DNA from: a virus
Reading direction: 5' to 3' (one strand)
Virus record (IMG/VR): IMGVR_UViG_3300005288_000094
Coordinates: 1-42,799 of that record
Length of the DNA: 42,799 bases
The translations under genes were made by a program, and so were the position numbers. A model generated the notes under the pieces. That model was not told where the DNA came from, did no database searches, and saw nothing but the letters and a program-made list of their open reading frames with translations. This document shows, one piece after another, positions 1 through 6,573 of this stretch (positions are counted from its first letter, which is position 1; each line of letters begins with the position of its first letter).

Positions 1-122
1 CAACTGCCGAAGCCGGAACCGTGCCAGTGGCACATAGGCGAGAAAGCCCACAACTGCCGATGTTGTGCGGCAGACCGAAAAGCAGAAGCACCACTCGAAG
101 CCGTCCCAACCGGGGCGGCTTC
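1..122. repeat. Left copy of 122-bp exact terminal direct repeat
   Basis: These 122 bases are identical to 42678-42799 at the other end of the window. A gene starting at 42453 runs through the repeat and stays open until a stop at 148-150, so the two ends join in frame. This is what a circular or circularly permuted phage genome looks like when an assembler leaves one overlap unmerged. A genuine short terminal repeat in the virion cannot be excluded from sequence alone. Confidence 0.95.
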
Positions 123-150
123 TGTCATATCCGAAGGGAACAACCAATGA
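1..150 (+). CDS. 3' end of Cys-containing hypothetical gene that starts at 42453
   Basis: Bases 1-150 are the C-terminal part of a 124-residue protein whose start codon is at 42453. After the repeat the frame adds the residues SVISEGNNQ and stops with TGA at 148-150. The C-terminal half has a CQWH...CRCC arrangement typical of small metal-binding phage proteins. I do not recognise the family. Its stop overlaps the ATG of the next gene (ATGA at 147-150). Confidence 0.75.
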   Translation, partial: QLPKPEPCQWHIGEKAHNCRCCAADRKAEAPLEAVPTGAASVISEGNNQ

Positions 151-386
151 GCATGACCCGAGGCAAGATCGAACGCGCGAAAGCCGAAGCAAGGGAACTC
201 GTCATTGCGTGCGAGGCGCTACTTGAGCGACTCGACGGCGAACGCGCCACGTACAACTACCACTCGAAGCAGTACGACATCCGGCCATCGACCGCCAACG
301 ACTACTCGTACGGCTCACCCGAGTCAGGCACGCTACGCCGCAAATCGATGGACCTCACCCGCACCCTCGCCAACCTCCGGAAGTAG
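147..386 (+). CDS. Small helical hypothetical protein (79 aa)
   Basis: The start ATG overlaps the preceding stop as ATGA, which fixes the start against a longer open frame from position 21. The product is charged and largely helical at the N-terminus (KIERAKAEARELVIACEALLERL), suggesting a short coiled coil, and Tyr/Ser/Thr-rich in the second half. I do not recognise it. It belongs to the rightward early operon that crosses the assembly junction. Confidence 0.7.
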   Translation: MSMTRGKIERAKAEARELVIACEALLERLDGERATYNYHSKQYDIRPSTANDYSYGSPESGTLRRKSMDLTRTLANLRK

Positions 387-392
387 GAGCTC

Positions 393-812
393 GTGAAATT
401 CAAAATCGGTGATCACGTCCGCGTCATCAGCCGCACGGATCGCTACTTCGATGAGGTGGGCATGGTGGTGGAGATCGACGCCGCACCGGACCGGCCATTC
501 CGCGTTAGTGGCCTGTTTTCCGGATACCCGCTCTACTACGCCGCCCACGAACTCATCCTTGCCGAACCGGAGCCGCAGACTGCCACACAGGACGCTACGG
601 GAGTGGCTGAAGGGGAGGAAGTGCCGGGAGGGGAATTTGGGGCGCTCAGAGAAGCGCCCAGCGATCCGGTCAAGCATCCGACCATCACCGACGCGGACAA
701 GCTGCGGATGATCGCGGACACGGTGCACGGTCAGACGGCATACGGTACCGAGCTGGCCAACTTCCGACGCCGGCTACTAGCGATCCTGAGCATCGGGAGG
801 GGCGACCTATGA
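393..812 (+). CDS. Hypothetical protein with KOW/SH3-like N-terminus (139 aa)
   Basis: Translation starts at GTG 393, seven bases after the previous stop, with GGAG of aGGAGctc upstream. Residues 1-56 (KFKIGDHVRVISR...GMVVEID...YYAAHELIL) have the pattern of a small beta-barrel of the KOW/SH3 type seen in many phage proteins of unknown role. The middle is acidic and low in complexity, and the C-terminal 35 residues are helical (DKLRMIADTVHG...RRRLLAI). Function is unknown; the barrel call is pattern recognition only. Confidence 0.65.
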   Translation: MKFKIGDHVRVISRTDRYFDEVGMVVEIDAAPDRPFRVSGLFSGYPLYYAAHELILAEPEPQTATQDATGVAEGEEVPGGEFGALREAPSDPVKHPTITDADKLRMIADTVHGQTAYGTELANFRRRLLAILSIGRGDL

Positions 813-1144
813 GCGCCGATTGGTGGACCGAAGACCGACGAGGCCAGACCATCGGCTACGGCATCCGCTGGGGCAACAAGTGGGCGCACATAACCCACAT
901 CACCGACAGCGGGCCCGGAGCAAACAGCGTCCGTCCACTCTGCGGCGGCATCCAAGGCGTCTGCCATATCAACAGCGGACTTGACTTAGACAACCAAGCC
1001 GACTGTGAGGACTGGAAGCACCAAGAAATCCGATTCCCGCTCAACTGTGCCGTAGAGGTTGCCATCACCAAGCCGAACAGGATTTCTTCCGTCTGCCCGA
1101 AGTGCCGGACCATCTACGAACGCAAAACGGAGGTTAGCTCATGA
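809..1144 (+). CDS. Hypothetical Cys/His-rich protein (111 aa)
   Basis: The gene overlaps the preceding one by 4 bp (ATGA). The product contains several Cys and His residues, ending with a CPKC pair near residue 99, so it may bind zinc. The N-terminal part is rich in Trp and Gly. I do not recognise a family. It sits directly before the RusA-like gene in the same operon. Confidence 0.65.
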   Translation: MSADWWTEDRRGQTIGYGIRWGNKWAHITHITDSGPGANSVRPLCGGIQGVCHINSGLDLDNQADCEDWKHQEIRFPLNCAVEVAITKPNRISSVCPKCRTIYERKTEVSS

Positions 1145-1533
1145 TCCACGCATTCATCCCCGGCACGCCAGTCCCGCAAGGCTCGGTCAACAACTACGGC
1201 GGGCGCATCGTTGCCGTGACGCCCAAGCTGCGTGCATGGCGACTGAAGATCCGGGCCGCGACCATGGCCAAGCATGAGGGCGAACCACTGGACGGGCCCA
1301 TTACGGTGCACATGGTGTTTCAAATTGCGCCGCCGAAACGTCCGCGTTGGCCACTGCCAGCCGTAAAGCCGGATTTGGACAAGCTGGTAAGAGCCTGCCT
1401 GGATTCGCTGTCCACCACCAAGCATCTGCGCGGCGTCATCACCGACGATGCGCGAGTTGTTTCACTCACCGCAACCAAGACGTACCACGGGAATCCGGGC
1501 GTCATGATCACGATTATGCAGGAGGAATCATGA
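1141..1533 (+). CDS. rusA: RusA-like Holliday junction resolvase (130 aa)
   Basis: RusA-family enzymes are dimeric, metal-dependent endonucleases that cut Holliday junctions and branched phage DNA. The N-terminus has the family pattern F.PGTPVPQGSVNN (residues 5-18). The catalytic region is visible as KPDLDKLVRACLDSL (residues 76-90) and ITDDARVVSLTATK (100-113), giving Asp78, Asp80, Asp88, Asp102, Asp103 and Lys113. Length (130 aa) fits the family. It overlaps the genes on both sides by 4 bp. It probably resolves recombination intermediates made by the exonuclease module at 36010-39060 before packaging. Confidence 0.9.
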   Translation: MIHAFIPGTPVPQGSVNNYGGRIVAVTPKLRAWRLKIRAATMAKHEGEPLDGPITVHMVFQIAPPKRPRWPLPAVKPDLDKLVRACLDSLSTTKHLRGVITDDARVVSLTATKTYHGNPGVMITIMQEES

Positions 1534-1736
1534 GCGCAGTTGACCAGCGCACGAAGACCACCACGCGCCACGAGTACACGATCCCCCGGCCGGCCTGCTG
1601 GTCAGACGTGAAGCTGGCCATGCGCATGGCCGCGGGAGATCGGGAGGCTGCCGGGCTTAGCAATGACTGGGATGACGCGATCCGGGTGGATTCGGACGAC
1701 GAAAGCGTCATCGTCTTTTGGGAGGAAGTCAAGTGA
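1530..1736 (+). CDS. Small acidic hypothetical protein (68 aa)
   Basis: The ATG overlaps the RusA stop by 4 bp, and a GGAGG sequence lies 6-10 bases upstream. The C-terminal half is strongly acidic (NDWDDAIRVDSDDESVIVFWEEV). I do not recognise it. Its position and coupling to rusA suggest an early accessory gene. Confidence 0.65.
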   Translation: MSAVDQRTKTTTRHEYTIPRPACWSDVKLAMRMAAGDREAAGLSNDWDDAIRVDSDDESVIVFWEEVK

Positions 1737-1954
1737 GCCTGTACGACGACATGACCGCCGCTCAGCCACCCGAACCGCGCCCGCGCCGGAAGTTCATCTA
1801 CCGCGCATACCCCGACGCACTAGAGCGGGAAATCAGCGCCCACGAAATCTACATCTACGACGCCGGTCGGATTGGATTCTGGGACGACGACGGAGATGAA
1901 CGGGTGCTGGTGCTCGGGACTAAGGCTTTTGATGTGCGGGAGGTGAGGGGATGA
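1733..1954 (+). CDS. Hypothetical protein (73 aa)
   Basis: Translation probably starts at GTG 1733, overlapping the previous TGA. Upstream is GGGAGGAAGTCAA, a usable ribosome binding site. The product is rich in acidic and aromatic residues and has a beta-like segment (RVLVLGTKAFDVREV) at the end. No family is recognised. Confidence 0.6.
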   Translation: MSLYDDMTAAQPPEPRPRRKFIYRAYPDALEREISAHEIYIYDAGRIGFWDDDGDERVLVLGTKAFDVREVRG

Positions 1955-2154
1955 GCAAGCGCAAATTCGGCGGCGATGACGTCACGTACTGGTCGAGCAC
2001 GGCGGTTGCGGTGTGGATGGTGTGGCTTGCTACCGGAGCCCACACTGACCGTTCCGCGATGTTCTACCTATTCGCCGCGGCTTTCATGTTGATCCACGCG
2101 CACGGCCGACGCATCCATTCGGCTATCAAGAATCAATCGAAGGAGCAGTCATGA
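1951..2154 (+). CDS. Small membrane protein, two TM segments (67 aa)
   Basis: The 4-bp overlap with the preceding gene fixes the start. Two hydrophobic stretches are visible, about residues 17-30 (TAVAVWMVWLATGA) and 36-49 (AMFYLFAAAFMLIH), followed by a basic tail. Lying among early genes far from the lysis genes, it is more likely an accessory or superinfection-type membrane protein than the holin. That role is inference only. Confidence 0.65.
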   Translation: MSKRKFGGDDVTYWSSTAVAVWMVWLATGAHTDRSAMFYLFAAAFMLIHAHGRRIHSAIKNQSKEQS

Positions 2155-2438
2155 CCACGCCCACCAAGTACCGCAAGAAGCCTGTCGTCATCGAAGCCAT
2201 GCGCAACGACGGCGAGATTGGAACCACTGCGGAAATCCTCGATTGGATCAACGGCGGACCGGGAGAGTTTGGGCCCGCGACTTATGACCTCACTGGAAGG
2301 CCGGGCATGGCAATCCATATCGCCACGCTCGAAGGCGTCATGCGTGCCGATGTTGGCGACTTCATCATCCGTGGCGTGAATGGTGAATTTTATCCGTGCA
2401 AGCCGGACGTCTTCGCCAAGACCTACGAGGCGGCATGA
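2151..2438 (+). CDS. Conserved phage protein, KYRKKPVVIEA...GEFYPCKPDVF type (95 aa)
   Basis: An AAGGAG ribosome binding site precedes the ATG by five bases. The pattern is familiar from many unrelated phages: KYRKKPVVIEAM at the start, TLEGVMRADVGDFIIRGVNGEFYPCKPDVFAKTYE at the end (key elements TLEG, GD, RGV, GEFYPC, Y). The family is widespread but has no assigned biochemical role that I know of. It overlaps both neighbours by 4 bp. Confidence 0.75.
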   Translation: MTTPTKYRKKPVVIEAMRNDGEIGTTAEILDWINGGPGEFGPATYDLTGRPGMAIHIATLEGVMRADVGDFIIRGVNGEFYPCKPDVFAKTYEAA

Positions 2439-2632
2439 GCCAGTTCGAAGCGAAGTATGCCGGCGAGTGTTCGGCGTGCGGTGAGCGCATCCATGCTGGC
2501 GACCTAGCCACTTACTTAGATGACTCCATCGTGCATGTTGACTGCGAGGGATCGGCTCGACCTATGCGCAAGGCCGACGTCTGCATCAGGTGTTGGCTGA
2601 CTAAACCCTGCGACTGCGAGGAGGACGCATGA
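2435..2632 (+). CDS. Small zinc-ribbon-like protein (65 aa)
   Basis: The product has two Cys clusters, CSACGERIHAGD (residues 12-23) and, near the C-terminus, CIRCWLTKPCDC, the first followed by a lone DC. The first resembles the half-ribbon found in many small actinophage proteins. It probably binds zinc; the target is unknown. It overlaps both neighbours by 4 bp. Confidence 0.65.
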   Translation: MSQFEAKYAGECSACGERIHAGDLATYLDDSIVHVDCEGSARPMRKADVCIRCWLTKPCDCEEDA

Positions 2633-3234
2633 CGCTCGCTGACAACATTTTCAGGTTGACGTCCGAGCACATGACCATTGCCGACGATGGATCATTCACC
2701 AAGGCGCCGCCGCTGCTGGCCGAGTTGAGGGCGGCGATCCGGTCCGATCTTGGGGCAAAGGGTGGAGGCTCTGGCGGCGCTGGGATGATCGTCAACTCCG
2801 CTGCCGTCAAGCTCGAATCCGAGATCCGGGAGGCTGCGCTGTATGAGCATTTCGAGATGGCTGGATCCGAGTATCACGGACCCCTAGTGCCGATGCTCAA
2901 GACGTGGCCGCTCATCAATATGGACGAATGGCAGGACTATCTTGAGCATGTGACGCTGGACTGGATTGACCACATTCGGTCAGTCCTCGAATCCAAGCGC
3001 CCACCATGGCGCCCGTCGATGCCATGCCCAGCGTGTGGGCAGCGATTCCATGGGCCAGAGCGCGAGCCATGCCTAGCCGTCCACTACTGGGACCATGAGG
3101 CCGAATCTATTGCACCGCCCGCACTATGGACGGCCGAGTGTGACGGGTGCGGCGCTGAATGGAACGGCGACAATCTCAAGTGGCTCCGGGCTGCATCGGA
3201 CACGCCGAAAGTGGAAGTAGCGCATGTGAGTTAA
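2629..3234 (+). CDS. Hypothetical protein with C-terminal zinc-ribbon-like pairs (201 aa)
   Basis: The N-terminal 70 residues are helical with a Gly-rich linker (KGGGSGGAG). The C-terminal part has CPACGQRFHG near residue 132 and CDGCGAEWNG near residue 181, two CxxCG knuckles that could form one zinc ribbon. This is the last gene of the early operon; a terminator follows at 3282. I do not recognise the family. Confidence 0.65.
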   Translation: MTLADNIFRLTSEHMTIADDGSFTKAPPLLAELRAAIRSDLGAKGGGSGGAGMIVNSAAVKLESEIREAALYEHFEMAGSEYHGPLVPMLKTWPLINMDEWQDYLEHVTLDWIDHIRSVLESKRPPWRPSMPCPACGQRFHGPEREPCLAVHYWDHEAESIAPPALWTAECDGCGAEWNGDNLKWLRAASDTPKVEVAHVS

Positions 3235-3281
3235 TTCCCGCTATGCTTAGTGGCGGTGAGGGAAGTAGTCTCACTAATCCA

Positions 3282-3308
3282 GGTCGGTTCAGATGAGCCG
3301 GCCTTTTC
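3282..3308 (+). terminator. Rho-independent terminator closing the early operon
   Basis: A nine-pair stem GGTCGGTTC / GAGCCGGCC with an AGAT loop is followed by TTTTC. Two of the pairs are G-T wobbles. It lies 48 bp after the stop of the 201-aa gene. The stretch 3235-3421 holds no convincing gene. Confidence 0.7.
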
Positions 3309-3421
3309 TGTGCCCGGAACTTCCACCCGGACCATGGAGGTCAACATCTGCCGCGCAGGCTTACCGCGCACGGGCCATGTCGAGAGACGCGCCCCCACAC
3401 ACTTTCCCCATAGGAGTAGCC

Positions 3422-3643
3422 ATGAGTCAGATCACCGCAGTAGCCAACGTGTTCAGCAAGAAGGACGCCGGCAACGGCCAGACCGCACTCCAGTTCGGCG
3501 CCGACTACAACGACGAGCGCAACAAGTCATGGGCGAAGTACACGCCCGGACTGTCGCTCCATGTGACGGTGCTCGATTCCGTGGCCGAACAGTTCGAGCA
3601 GGGCGGGCGATACTTGCTCACCTTCGAACGCGCCGAGGACTAA
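3422..3643 (+). CDS. Hypothetical protein (73 aa)
   Basis: The start is ATG 3422, with TAGGAG seven bases upstream. The product (SQITAVANVFSKKDAGNGQ...LHVTVLDSVAEQF) looks like a small beta-rich protein. I do not recognise it. It stands alone between a terminator and a tRNA, so it is probably the first gene of a separate transcript. Confidence 0.65.
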   Translation: MSQITAVANVFSKKDAGNGQTALQFGADYNDERNKSWAKYTPGLSLHVTVLDSVAEQFEQGGRYLLTFERAED

Positions 3644-3655
3644 CCCCCCACAACT

Positions 3656-3690
3656 TGAGGCCGCGACAACCCCCATGCGTCGCGGCCTCA
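3656..3690 (+). terminator. Long perfect hairpin directly upstream of the tRNA gene
   Basis: TGAGGCCGCGAC (3656-3667) and GTCGCGGCCTCA (3679-3690) form a perfect 12-pair stem with an 11-base loop. No T-run follows, so it may not terminate by itself. It ends five bases before the tRNA acceptor stem and could act as an RNA-processing signal or protective structure; both roles are inference. Confidence 0.5.
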
Positions 3691-3694
3691 GCAC

Positions 3695-3765
3695 ATCGAT
3701 ATGAGCGAGTGGCCAGCTTGGCGTCTGCAAAACGCTGCACGTCGGTTCGAGTCCGACTATCGATT
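3695..3765 (+). tRNA. tRNA-Cys (anticodon GCA)
   Basis: A full cloverleaf can be drawn by hand. The acceptor stem ATCGATA (3695-3701) pairs perfectly with TATCGAT (3758-3764). The D arm is short (AGC/GCT). The anticodon stem GGCGT/ACGCT encloses loop CTGCAAA, giving anticodon GCA at 3727-3729. The T arm is GTCGG-TTCGAGT-CCGAC. The discriminator base is T73, the expected identity element for cysteinyl-tRNA synthetase. CCA is not encoded. The molecule is 71 nt including T73. The virion-associated role is unknown; many small phage proteins here are Cys-rich, which gives one possible reason to carry it. Confidence 0.9.
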
Positions 3766-3780
3766 CTTAGGAGCTCCCAG

Positions 3781-3882
3781 ATGATCTGCCGACTATTCGG
3801 GCATAAGGGCAAGTGGTGGCCATGGTCCAAGACGTGGCGCTGTCGCTGGTGCCATGAGGAAGTAACTCCGGTCTACAGGTAA
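3781..3882 (+). CDS. Tiny basic Cys/Trp-rich protein (33 aa)
   Basis: TAGGAG precedes ATG 3781 by seven bases. The product begins MICRLFGHKGKWWPW and continues with WRCRWCHEEVTPVYR. The C...CxxC arrangement suggests zinc binding. Proteins of this shape (short, FGHKW, CxxC) are frequent in phages but have no known role. Its stop overlaps the next start by one base. Confidence 0.6.
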   Translation: MICRLFGHKGKWWPWSKTWRCRWCHEEVTPVYR

Positions 3883-4241
3883 TGGCATCGCGCATCTGCT
3901 CTACCTCAGGCTGTCCCGCTATCCACGATGGACCGGGCTCACGATGCCCCGACCATGCCAAGGATGCACAACGCAAGCACTGGGATAACACGAGGGCGTA
4001 CAACACCAAGGCGCACCGCATCACGTTCAGACTGGGTGTGCTCGACCGTGACCCTATCTGCGTACTGTGCAACGTTCGGCCCAGTGTTGTTGCTGACCAC
4101 TACCCGCACGGCAGGGCTGATCTGGTAGCGCTCAACCTGGATCCGAACGATCCACGCTATGGGCGTGGGTTGTGTACTGATTGCGACAAGCGACAGACGG
4201 CACAGCGGCAACCGGGTGGATGGCATCAGGCAGTGACCTAG
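3882..4241 (+). CDS. HNH endonuclease beside the terminase genes (119 aa)
   Basis: The protein carries an HNH-type layout: an N-terminal Cys cluster (CSTSGCP, CPDH), then LDRDPICVLCNVRPSVVADHYPHGRAD (about residues 54-80) with the DH dyad, then N, and GLCTDCDKR with the last CxxC. Small HNH proteins encoded next to terminases cooperate with the packaging motor at cos sites in several phages (HK97 gp74 is the known case). Position immediately upstream of terS supports that role. No other function is indicated. Confidence 0.85.
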   Translation: MASRICSTSGCPAIHDGPGSRCPDHAKDAQRKHWDNTRAYNTKAHRITFRLGVLDRDPICVLCNVRPSVVADHYPHGRADLVALNLDPNDPRYGRGLCTDCDKRQTAQRQPGGWHQAVT

Positions 4242-4279
4242 GGTTATCCACACCCTGTGGATAACCCGGGGGTACCCCC
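4241..4279. promoter_or_regulatory. Palindrome of paired DnaA-box-like sequences plus GGGGGTACCCCC palindrome
   Basis: GGGTTATCCACA (4241-4252) and TGTGGATAACCC (4256-4267) form a perfect 12-pair inverted repeat around CCC. Each arm contains TTATCCACA, the textbook DnaA-box consensus. A perfect 12-bp palindrome GGGGGTACCCCC follows at 4268-4279. The rest of the gap up to 4440 holds short repeats (gggTTTCAAAaG, GGCGCCTGGCGCC) but no gene. The location between the HNH gene and terS fits a cos/pac site or a replication origin. Confidence 0.7.
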
Positions 4280-4440
4280 ACCGAAGGGGCCTGCTCTGGA
4301 CGCGCCGGGTAGGCCGGAAAAACCGGCGATGGGTTCAAAGGGTTTCAAAAGTGGCGCCTGGCGCCGTGTTTCACTGCCAGCCAGCGCAATGCGGCCGGCT
4401 CCTTCTAGTGCCCGCAATGGGCGATTGGAGGCCCCCTAAA

Positions 4441-4944
4441 ATGACTCGTGGTGGCGCAAGGGCTCGAAGTGGCCCCGTTCCTGATCTTGATGCTTTTGCC
4501 CGTGATCGTGACGGCTCCGAGTGGGTCATGCTCCCCAACTCATGGCCGCACCCGGCACCAGAGTGGCCGCTGTCCGATCCGTCCAATCCCGAAACCGGAC
4601 TTCCCGAGTATGACAGCGACCGCGAGTCCGAACTGTGGTCCAAGCTTTGGTCTCAAGGTCAAGCCCCGGCGTGGATCCTGGATAAGCAGGAGTTCGCCGT
4701 TGCGCTGTACGTTCGGCTACTGACCGTCGTTGAGTCCTCGATGGGCGTCAAGTCTGCTCCACTACTGGCTGAGTTGCGCCGGCAGCAGGAGATGCTTGGG
4801 CTGTCTACAGATGGCCTTCTGCGGAACAAGTGGCGATTCGGTGGCCATAAGGAAATGTCCGCCGCCGCCGATGGTGAGAAGCCCTCCAAGCCCACTGGTA
4901 ACGTTACCGACCTTTTCTCTGGCGTGAAGGTCCGTGGAGCATGA
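4441..4944 (+). CDS. terS: Terminase small subunit-like protein (167 aa)
   Basis: The start is ATG 4441 behind GGAGG with a nine-base spacer. Its place directly before the large terminase, overlapping it by 11 bp, and its size identify it as the small subunit, which recognises the packaging site and feeds DNA to the large subunit. The C-terminal half is helical (EFAVALYVRLLTVVE, LLAELRRQQEMLGLSTDGLLRNKWRF), like the oligomerisation region of actinophage small terminases. I see no clear helix-turn-helix, so this call rests mainly on context. Confidence 0.75.
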   Translation: MTRGGARARSGPVPDLDAFARDRDGSEWVMLPNSWPHPAPEWPLSDPSNPETGLPEYDSDRESELWSKLWSQGQAPAWILDKQEFAVALYVRLLTVVESSMGVKSAPLLAELRRQQEMLGLSTDGLLRNKWRFGGHKEMSAAADGEKPSKPTGNVTDLFSGVKVRGA

Positions 4945-6553
4945 TTACACCATCCCGAAGATTCACATGGGCCGGCTGGCTACGGGGTGGATTCAGGCTC
5001 ATTGCGTAGTTCCTGAGGGCGATACTGCTGGCGATCCGTTCACGCCGACCGTGGATCACGCCGTCTACCTTGCGAACTACTACGAGGTTCGGCCCACCGC
5101 GCAGTTTGGTGAGAAGAACGTAGCGTTTGCTCACCGCGTAGGGCTATGGATGGCCGCTCAGAAGATCGGCAAGTCTCCTGGTATCGCATCTCAGGCCGTC
5201 TTTGAGTTCGTCGGGCCCTCCCTATTCAACGGCTTTGCTGATCTCGGGCAGTCTTACCGCTGCAAGGACTTCGGATGCCCGTGCGGTTGGGAGTACGACT
5301 ATGCCGCGGGTGAGCCGATGGGGCGACCGTGGGCTACCCCGCGCATTCAGATTGCCGCCGTCGTTGAAGATCAGGTAGAGAACACATGGGGCGCGCTAGT
5401 GCCCATGATCGACAATGGCCCGCTCGCCAATCTCCTGAAGACTGGCGAGGCGTTCATCAAGCATCCGAACAAGAACCGTGACTCACGTATCGAGACGGTG
5501 ACTTCGAAGGCTGATGGACGACTCGGCGCGCGAATCTCGCACGCTTTCCCGGATGAGATTGGTCTGTGGACTGATTCGAACAAGATGAAGAAGTTCTTCC
5601 GCACACTGGCCCGCGGTACTGCTGGCATGGGCGGCCGGATGTCGTGCTCGACAAACTGCTATGACCCTGCTGAGAATTCGCAGGCGCAGTCGTTGTATGA
5701 GTCTCGGCAGAAGGACGTCTACAAGCACTACTTCCCGCCTGATCCCAAGCTGAATTTCAAGCTGAAGGCTGACCGCAAGAAGATTTTCGCGTTCAATTAC
5801 CAGTTTTCGCCGTGGGTTGATATCCGTTCGATTGAGGCTGAGGCCGCATCGGTCATGGAGGCTAACCCGGCCGAGGCTGAGCGGTTCTTTGGCAACCGGA
5901 TTGTGGCTGGTTCGCGGTCGTGGTTGCAGCCTGGCCAGTGGGAGGAGCGGAAGGCCGAATTCACGGTCAAGCCGCGCACGAAGGTCTGCGCAGGGTTCGA
6001 CGGCTCGGAAACGAACGACGTCACCGGCATCCGGCTGGAGACGTTGGACTTCAAACAGTTCACGCCGCGCTATTTCGATGGCGAGCGGGAAACGATTTGG
6101 GATCCGCGCAACTGGGATGGCCGCGTGCCACGTCCGGAGATTCACCGGGCCTGGGAGGACATCAATAATCAGTTCGAGATCGTCCGCGCCTACTGTGACC
6201 CGTTCAAGTTCGAGACTGAGCTTGACGAGTGGAAGTCCATTTATGGAGACAAGGTGTTTTTCGAGTGGCGGACAAACCGCATCTCGCAGATGCACGCGAC
6301 TCTTGAGCGGATGAAGACGGACATCATCGAGCCTGATTCAAAGTTCTCCCATGACGGATGCGAGACCACCGGCTTCCATATGCGGAATGCGGTAGAGCGC
6401 GCCCGTCAAGGTCAGACCTACATTCTCGGCAAGGCGTCCGAGCTCCAAAAGATCGACCTTGCCATGTCGTCGGTGCTGGCCCATGAGGCTGCTGCTGATG
6501 CCGTGGCGTCAGGTGCCAATAAGTCCGACGAGGACGAGTACGTGTATTTCTAA
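4934..6553 (+). CDS. terL: Terminase large subunit (539 aa)
   Basis: This is the DNA-packaging motor: an N-terminal ATPase that translocates DNA into the prohead and a C-terminal RNase H-like nuclease that cuts it. Translation probably starts at GTG 4934, overlapping terS. A Walker A-like loop AAQKIGKS lies at residues 74-81, and a Walker B-like HAFPDEIGLW has Asp207-Glu208. The nuclease half begins with VCAGFDGSETNDVTG (about 346-360) and continues with AYCDPFKFETELDEW and a final acidic stretch. Between the ATPase motifs there is a Cys cluster (YRCKDFGCPCGWEYD, residues 108-122) that may bind a metal. Confidence 0.93.
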   Translation: MEHDYTIPKIHMGRLATGWIQAHCVVPEGDTAGDPFTPTVDHAVYLANYYEVRPTAQFGEKNVAFAHRVGLWMAAQKIGKSPGIASQAVFEFVGPSLFNGFADLGQSYRCKDFGCPCGWEYDYAAGEPMGRPWATPRIQIAAVVEDQVENTWGALVPMIDNGPLANLLKTGEAFIKHPNKNRDSRIETVTSKADGRLGARISHAFPDEIGLWTDSNKMKKFFRTLARGTAGMGGRMSCSTNCYDPAENSQAQSLYESRQKDVYKHYFPPDPKLNFKLKADRKKIFAFNYQFSPWVDIRSIEAEAASVMEANPAEAERFFGNRIVAGSRSWLQPGQWEERKAEFTVKPRTKVCAGFDGSETNDVTGIRLETLDFKQFTPRYFDGERETIWDPRNWDGRVPRPEIHRAWEDINNQFEIVRAYCDPFKFETELDEWKSIYGDKVFFEWRTNRISQMHATLERMKTDIIEPDSKFSHDGCETTGFHMRNAVERARQGQTYILGKASELQKIDLAMSSVLAHEAAADAVASGANKSDEDEYVYF

Positions 6554-6573
6554 ATAGGGGTAGGTGATTGCTT

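Noticed and set aside
3250-3882. Plus-strand frame of 210 codons covering the terminator, small gene and tRNA
   Set aside because: It runs through a terminator and a tRNA and overlaps a better-supported gene in another frame. Only its last 33 codons (3781-3882) have their own ribosome binding site and were kept.
5483-6295. Long minus-strand frame of 270 codons inside the large terminase gene
   Set aside because: It is an antisense shadow in GC-rich coding DNA: Arg/Leu/Pro-rich with no recognisable domain. It contrasts with the intein antisense gene, whose product has clear domains.
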